Assembly: GCF_001427525.1 (NCBI RefSeq)
Contig: NZ_LMGU01000001.1
Coordinates: 3,417,713-3,481,712, forward strand
Source of the DNA: Microbacterium sp. Root61
GTDB lineage: Bacteria; Actinomycetota; Actinomycetes; Actinomycetales; Microbacteriaceae
DNA: 64,000 nucleotides
Direction: 5' to 3'
The translations under genes were made by a program, and so were the position numbers. Each line of letters begins with the position of its first letter. The first letter of the stretch is position 1. The notes beneath the pieces are model-generated. The model made no database searches, had not been told where the DNA came from, and worked only from the letters and a program-made list of their open reading frames with translations. Below are positions 59,760 to 64,000 of the stretch, piece after piece.

Positions 59760-60701
59760 CTAGCCGAGCAGCGCCACACCGAAACCGGCCACGACAGCAC
59801 GCAGTTCAGTGAGGTAACGCTGCGCCTGCTCGGTGAGTGGGATCACGGAATGGCCGATCCAACCGATCTCGATGCGTTCGTCGACGTCGAGCGGGATGGC
59901 GACGATCGCGGGATCGAGGTCGTCGCTGATGATGCCCGTCGAGATCGTGTAGCCGTCGAGTCCGATCATGAGGTTGAAGATGGTAGCGCGGTCGGAAACC
60001 CGGATCTCCTGCGGGCTCGAGAGGGTGGAGAGGATCTCCTCGGCGAAATAGAACGAGTTGTTCGCCCCCTGATCGAAGGTCAGCCGCGGCACGTCGGCGA
60101 GATCGGCGAGGGTGACACGATCTCGAGAGGCGAGTGGGTTCTTCCGGGAGATGAAGATGTGCGGCTCAGCGAGGAAGAGCGGGCGGAACGTGAGCCCGGA
60201 GTCGCGGAGCAGTTTGTCGATGACGTTCCGGTTGAAGTCATTGCGATAAAGGATGCCGAGCTCGCTGCGGAGCGTCCGGACATCCTCGATGATGTCCCAT
60301 GTCCGCGTCTCACGCAGCGAGAACTCGTATTCGGCCGCGCCACTGCTCTTCACCATCCGGACGAACGCGTCGACGACGAACGAGTAGTGCTGCGCCGACA
60401 CTCCGAGCAGGCGTCGCGACGGCGGCCGGCCGAGATAGCGCTGCTCTAGGAGCGCCACCTGCTCGGTGACCTGCCGCGCATACCCCAGAAACTCTGCACC
60501 GTCGGCGGTGAGCGTCACCCCGCGTGCCGAGCGGAGGAGGAGGGCGTGGCCCACCCGGGTCTCGAGGTCCTTCATCGCTGCCGACATGGTCGGCTGGGAG
60601 ACATAGAGCAGGTCTGCCGCGGCGCTGATCGACCCCTCCGCGGCGACCTCGATGAAGTAGTGGAGCTGTTGCAGTGTGATCCCGCCTGATCCCCGAGCCA
60701 T
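59760..60701 (-). CDS. LysR-family transcriptional regulator
   Basis: A 313-residue regulator: LQQLHYFIEVAAEGSISAAA and LLYVSQPTMSAAMKDLETRV are the LysR helix-turn-helix, followed by the periplasmic-binding-protein-like ligand domain. Divergent from mesX-mesD with 124 nt between; the operator region holds palindromes touching its own start codon. LysR regulators next to mesXD likely sense methionine or homocysteine availability. Confidence 0.92.
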   Translation of the reverse strand: MARGSGGITLQQLHYFIEVAAEGSISAAADLLYVSQPTMSAAMKDLETRVGHALLLRSARGVTLTADGAEFLGYARQVTEQVALLEQRYLGRPPSRRLLGVSAQHYSFVVDAFVRMVKSSGAAEYEFSLRETRTWDIIEDVRTLRSELGILYRNDFNRNVIDKLLRDSGLTFRPLFLAEPHIFISRKNPLASRDRVTLADLADVPRLTFDQGANNSFYFAEEILSTLSSPQEIRVSDRATIFNLMIGLDGYTISTGIISDDLDPAIVAIPLDVDERIEIGWIGHSVIPLTEQAQRYLTELRAVVAGFGVALLG

Positions 60702-60726
60702 AGGCAGAGCCTATATCAAGGCATAG
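60700..60726. promoter_or_regulatory. LysR operator candidates at the mesX promoter
   Basis: ATAGGC-aga-GCCTAT (60700-60714) is a perfect palindrome over the LysR start codon; CTAT-N8-ATAG (60711-60726) overlaps it. Another ATAG sits at about 60746. This is the layout of LysR sites plus autoregulation. Confidence 0.5.
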
Positions 60727-60825
60727 TCAGGTCGAGTTACCCGATAGTCGCACTGCGCCTGCACGATGGCTGTACAGACTTCCGCAAGGCCGAGCCCGGC
60801 CGATCAGCCACCAGATTGGCCACTC

Positions 60826-61818
60826 ATGGCGAACGAGTTCACGTTCAACATCACCACTACCCGCTTCGACGAGGACTACGCACCGTCTGACAGCTCTCGG
60901 ATCACCACGAACTTCGCGAATCTGGCCCGAGGCGAGCACCGTCAGCAGAACCTCCGCAACGCCCTGGCGATGATCGACCGCCGATTCAACGAGCTTGCGC
61001 ACGGAGACAACCCGAACAGGGACCGCTACGGCGTGGAGCTCGAAATCGTCTCGGTCGAACTGGAGTTCACCGCGGGAGGCGAGGATCAGGAGTTCCCGCT
61101 TCTCGAGGTGCTCGACATTCAGATCGTCGACAGGCGGACCGGCGAACGCAGCCACGGGATCGTAGGGAACAACTTCTCGTCGTATGTCCGCGATTTCGAC
61201 TTCAGCGTGCTGCTACCGGCCGCCACCGAGGCGGCGGGGAAGTTCACCGTTCCCGATGACTTCGGCGATCTGCACGGCAAGCTGTTCCAGCACTTCCTCG
61301 ATTCTCCGGCGTACCAGGAGCGGTTCCTGACGTCGCCCGTGATCTGCATCAGTGTTTCGACGAGCAAGACCTACACCCGCACCGAGACCCGCCACCCGGT
61401 CCTCGGTGTCGAGTATCAGCAGGATGACTACTCCCTGACCGACGAGTACTTCGGGCGGATGGGGCTGCAGGTGCGATACTTCATGCCACCCGGCGGCGTC
61501 GCGCCGCTCGCGTTCTACTTCCGCGGTGATCTGCTGGGCGACTACTCCGATCTGCAGCTCAGCGGGACGATCAGCACGATGGAGACGTTCCAGAAGATCT
61601 ACCGCCCGGAGATCTACAACGCGAACTCGGCCGCACCGAGTGTCTACCGACCGAGCCTGGAGCAGCAGGACTACTCGCGCACGCAGATCGCCTACGACCG
61701 CGTCGAGCGCAATCAGCTGGCGACGAAGCAGGGGAAGTACACGGAGGAACACTTCATGAAGCCCCACAAGAAGGTCCTGGAGCAGTGGGCCGCCACCTAC
61801 CCCACGCCCGTCCGATGA
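60826..61818 (+). CDS. mesX: MesX-like (DUF1852) protein
   Basis: A 330-residue protein with FTFNITTTRFDEDYAPSDSS, ITTNFANLARGEHRQQNLRN, NALAMIDRRFNELAHGDNPN and RYGVELEIVSVELEF, which I recognise as DUF1852. This family is reported (Price and colleagues, folate-independent methionine synthases) as MesX, a partner needed by the MesD core methionine synthase. The next gene is that synthase, and it overlaps the stop. ATG 60826 is preferred over ATG 60766 on family start, but both have weak ribosome sites. Confidence 0.85.
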   Translation: MANEFTFNITTTRFDEDYAPSDSSRITTNFANLARGEHRQQNLRNALAMIDRRFNELAHGDNPNRDRYGVELEIVSVELEFTAGGEDQEFPLLEVLDIQIVDRRTGERSHGIVGNNFSSYVRDFDFSVLLPAATEAAGKFTVPDDFGDLHGKLFQHFLDSPAYQERFLTSPVICISVSTSKTYTRTETRHPVLGVEYQQDDYSLTDEYFGRMGLQVRYFMPPGGVAPLAFYFRGDLLGDYSDLQLSGTISTMETFQKIYRPEIYNANSAAPSVYRPSLEQQDYSRTQIAYDRVERNQLATKQGKYTEEHFMKPHKKVLEQWAATYPTPVR

Positions 61819-61838
61819 CCAGCGGAGAATCGTCGATC

Positions 61839-62876
61839 ATGAACTCGCTCCTGCCCACCTCCATCGTCGGCAGTCTGCCGAAGCCGTCGTGGCTCGCCGA
61901 GCCGGAGACCCTCTGGTCTCCGTGGAAGCTGGAGGGTGATGCGTTGGTCGAGGGAAAGCAGGATGCGCTCCGCATCGCAGTCCAAGAGCAGCGCCGGCGC
62001 GGCATCGACATCATCAGTGACGGGGAGCAGACCCGCCAGCACTTCGTCACGACGTTCATCGAGCACCTCAGCGGCGTCGACTTCGAGCAGCGCGAGACGG
62101 TTCGAATCCGCAACCGGTATGACGCGAGCGTGCCGACCGTCGTCGGTGCCGTGAGCCGCGAGCAGTCCGTGTTCGTCGAGGACGCGAAATTCCTCCGCCA
62201 GCAGACCGATCAGCCGATCAAGTGGGCACTCCCGGGTCCGATGACGATGATCGACACGCTTTACGACCGGCACTACAAGAGCCGCGAGAAGCTGGCGTGG
62301 GAGTTCGCGACGATCCTCAATGAGGAGGCGAAGGAGCTCGAGGCTGCGGGAGTCGACATCATCCAGTTCGACGAGCCCTCGTTCAACGTCTTCTTCGATG
62401 AGGTGCAGGACTGGGGGGTGGCGACCCTGGAAAGAGCGGCAGAGGGACTGCGCGCGGAAACCGTCGTGCACATCTGCTACGGCTACGGGATCAAGGCGAA
62501 CACCGACTGGAAGGCAACCCTCGGGGCGGAGTGGCGGCAGTACGAGCAGACGTTCCCGCTTCTGCAGCGCTCCATCATCGACACCGTCTCGCTGGAGTCT
62601 CAGCACTCCCATGTTCCGATGGACCTCATCGAGCTCATTCGTGGCAAGAAGGTCATGCTCGGGGCGATCGACGTGGCGAGCGAGACGATCGAGACCCCGG
62701 CGGAGGTCGCCGACACCCTCCGCAACGCGCTCAGGTTCGTCGACGCGGACAAGCTCATCCCGAGCACGAACTGCGGCATGGCGCCGCTGCCTCGTGACGT
62801 CGCACTCGGGAAGCTGAGCGCGCTCAGTGCGGGCGCGGACATCGTTCGCGAGGAGATCGCGGCCGCACAGCGCTGA
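61839..62876 (+). CDS. mesD: MesD-type core methionine synthase
   Basis: A 345-residue MetE-like C-terminal catalytic domain without the N-terminal folate-binding half, so it is the short core type. Conserved zinc-site elements are VVHICYGYG (His, Cys), SLESQHSH (Glu) and PSTNCGMAPL (Cys). LLPTSIVGSLPKPSWLAEPE and IDIISDGEQTRQHFVTTFIE match MesD. It makes methionine from homocysteine with an unidentified methyl donor, together with MesX. Start ATG 61839 has GGAGA upstream; ATG 61815 overlapping the mesX stop is possible. Confidence 0.88.
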   Translation: MNSLLPTSIVGSLPKPSWLAEPETLWSPWKLEGDALVEGKQDALRIAVQEQRRRGIDIISDGEQTRQHFVTTFIEHLSGVDFEQRETVRIRNRYDASVPTVVGAVSREQSVFVEDAKFLRQQTDQPIKWALPGPMTMIDTLYDRHYKSREKLAWEFATILNEEAKELEAAGVDIIQFDEPSFNVFFDEVQDWGVATLERAAEGLRAETVVHICYGYGIKANTDWKATLGAEWRQYEQTFPLLQRSIIDTVSLESQHSHVPMDLIELIRGKKVMLGAIDVASETIETPAEVADTLRNALRFVDADKLIPSTNCGMAPLPRDVALGKLSALSAGADIVREEIAAAQR

Positions 62877-63054
62877 CGATGCGCCTCCTTGCGCGGGCAC
62901 GGGGTAGCGAAGCTGGCCACGCATCCGATCGACTCGGCCAGCATCGAAGAGAGCCGCCAGGCCCTATCGTCAGGACTGCAGTCCCATGCTGTTCCGGGGG
63001 AAAGCCGCCGTCGACCCCATTGAAAACACTGGGATCGCGGCCCCTTCAACATAG

Positions 63055-63127
63055 ACGCGACGGCGGGAGTCGAACCCACACAACTGCCGGGTATGAACCG
63101 GAGCCCGGGACCACCCGGATCGCCGCG
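63055..63127 (-). tRNA. Atypical tRNA-like gene, anticodon CAT
   Basis: On the minus strand the acceptor arms CGCGGCG (63127-63121) and CGTCGCG (63062-63056) pair over 7 bp with one G-U. The T arm GTGGG-TTCGACT-CCCGC is normal. The anticodon arm CCGG-TTCATAC-CCGG has T33 and CAT as anticodon but only 4 bp. The D arm CCGGG-tggt-CCCGG has a 4-nt loop without the GG pair. It could be a tRNA-Met/Ile2-like gene, a decayed tRNA or a tRNA mimic. CCA is not encoded. The rest of 62877-63197 holds no gene I can support. Confidence 0.5.
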
Positions 63128-63197
63128 ATGACTCGACGCTAACCGGGGGCGGTGACATCCGCACAACGAGTTGCCGAACGTTTCGTGATGCGACGGT

Positions 63198-63983
63198 TCA
63201 TGACGACGGCGCCACCTCGGCGCGGAGGACGACGACGTCGTGCTCCTCGAGCACGAACTGGAACGCCGTCCCGATCGGGAAGACCTCGCGGAGCTCAGCC
63301 GGTGAGTCGGCGGTCACGATGAACTCGGCGCTCGCCGGGAAGGGGCCGGCGCCGCACCCGACGTACATCGGACCGGAGATGGCGTCCGAGTCGGAGTCGA
63401 TCGCGGGGGTGGGCACGACGTAGAGGCAGGAATCGTTGGCGGAGGCCGGCATCCAGCTCGCTCCGGTGATCGACACGGGAGTGAGGCCGTAGAAGTCGGC
63501 ATGCACGCTGCCCTCGACATCCTGCTGGCCGCCGATGAACCCCGGCAGCGCCTTGCCCGGGATGGCTCCGAGCACCGCCACCTCCAACGGGTCGGCCTGC
63601 ACTCGCCGCGTCACGGCCCACGAGACCAACGAGGCCACCACGATCGCGACCACCAGGGAGGCGATCCACGCGGCGGCCACCCGGCGCGGGCTCCACCACG
63701 TCGAGCGCGTATCGTCGGAGGGAGTCGCGTCTGCGGGGGCAGGCTCCTCCTCCGCAAGCCCGGGCTGCGACGCCTCTGGCTCGACAGCATCCGGCTCTCC
63801 TGAATCGACGCCGACCGGAGCAACAGCCGCCGGTACTTCCTCGACGTCCAGCACCGCAGGCTGCGAGGCCGCCTCCAGCTCCTGCAGCCGGCGCAGCGCA
63901 TCGCGGTCGTCGGCGATATCCGCCTCGGGGCCGTAAGCCCTGGCACGCAGCGCCCGGAGCTCTTCGGCAGTCTGCTCGTCCAT
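63198..63983 (-). CDS. Single-pass membrane protein, AYGP-motif paralogue 2
   Basis: A 261-residue protein. The N-terminus DEQTAEELRALRARAYGP then LRRLQELEA matches the paralogue at 55922-56596. A long acidic/Pro linker is followed by one helix (AAAWIASLVVAIVVASLVSW) and an extracytoplasmic domain with two cysteines (ANDSCLYVV, YVGCGAGPFP). ATG 63983 is chosen over ATG 63992 for the -10 spacing and for alignment. Function unknown; the conserved cytoplasmic motif suggests a shared partner. Confidence 0.72.
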   Translation of the reverse strand: MDEQTAEELRALRARAYGPEADIADDRDALRRLQELEAASQPAVLDVEEVPAAVAPVGVDSGEPDAVEPEASQPGLAEEEPAPADATPSDDTRSTWWSPRRVAAAWIASLVVAIVVASLVSWAVTRRVQADPLEVAVLGAIPGKALPGFIGGQQDVEGSVHADFYGLTPVSITGASWMPASANDSCLYVVPTPAIDSDSDAISGPMYVGCGAGPFPASAEFIVTADSPAELREVFPIGTAFQFVLEEHDVVVLRAEVAPSS

Positions 63984-63990
63984 GGGGACC

Positions 63991-63996
63991 ATCTTG
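63991..63996 (-). promoter_or_regulatory. Possible -10 box of the AYGP paralogue 2
   Basis: CAAGAT on the minus strand ends 7 nt before ATG 63983. It is at the very edge of the window. Confidence 0.35.
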
Positions 63997-64000
63997 GATC

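Overview
The window is high-GC DNA with compact operons, many ATGA/GTGA stop-start overlaps, frequent GTG starts and many probable leaderless promoters. The gene set includes GuaB3, SURF1, DUF3817, DUF6412 with a short YidC, a PopR-like regulator and an LPXTG-anchored phosphatase. Together these point to an actinobacterium, most likely Microbacterium or a close Microbacteriaceae relative. The genus is inferred from gene content and sequence style, not from a search.

Layout: 1-6.7 kb holds the start of a FAD/NAD(P)-binding oxidoreductase, divergent from a branched-chain-type ABC importer (lipoprotein, fused LivH-LivM permease, two ATPases) that runs straight into two carboxymuconolactone-decarboxylase/AhpD-fold genes. 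6.7-9.1 kb carries a membrane-anchored DsbA-like thioredoxin, a CcdA-like protein and a GntR regulator. 9.3-11 kb is an ABC-F ATPase followed by two copies of a 74-bp palindrome-containing repeat. 11.4-13.6 kb is an MFS exporter/TetR divergent pair with two matching operators. 13.6-25 kb carries guaB3, a SURF1 gene, two tandem secreted purple-acid-phosphatase-like proteins, a DUF3817 gene with guaA, a deazaflavin-type oxidoreductase and a glycosyltransferase.

25-32 kb has a second ABC-F protein, a tandem ClpP pair (one member lacks the catalytic serine) with a PopR/ClgR-like regulator and a PopR-like box, a stand-alone LigD-type polymerase domain, a Bax-inhibitor-1 protein and a glycerophosphodiesterase. 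32-40.5 kb is one tightly packed cluster: cydAB, zwf, a GH15 glucosidase, a GMC oxidoreductase and an aldose epimerase. This suggests sugar release, oxidation and electron disposal in one unit. 40.5-45.7 kb has a BrkB-like protein, a secreted repeat protein, a short YidC with a DUF6412 partner, a self-operated HTH/Clp-N-SRPBCC pair and a frameshifted methyltransferase.

45.8-48.7 kb has an NmrA-type quinone reductase with a divergent HxlR regulator, and a DUF1254 protein. 48.7-55.8 kb is an RpiR-regulated Ugp-like ABC importer operon with an internal tyrosine-phosphatase-type enzyme and a cytoplasmic phosphodiesterase, which suggests uptake and breakdown of a phosphorylated or phosphodiester solute. 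55.9-59.7 kb is a patch of small accessory genes (CPBP protease, DUF2510, PLAT-like domain, unknowns). 59.8-62.9 kb is a LysR-controlled mesX-mesD pair, a folate-independent methionine synthase. The window ends with an atypical tRNA-like sequence and a membrane protein that is a paralogue of the one at 55.9 kb. No CRISPR array, transposase, phage gene or rRNA was seen.
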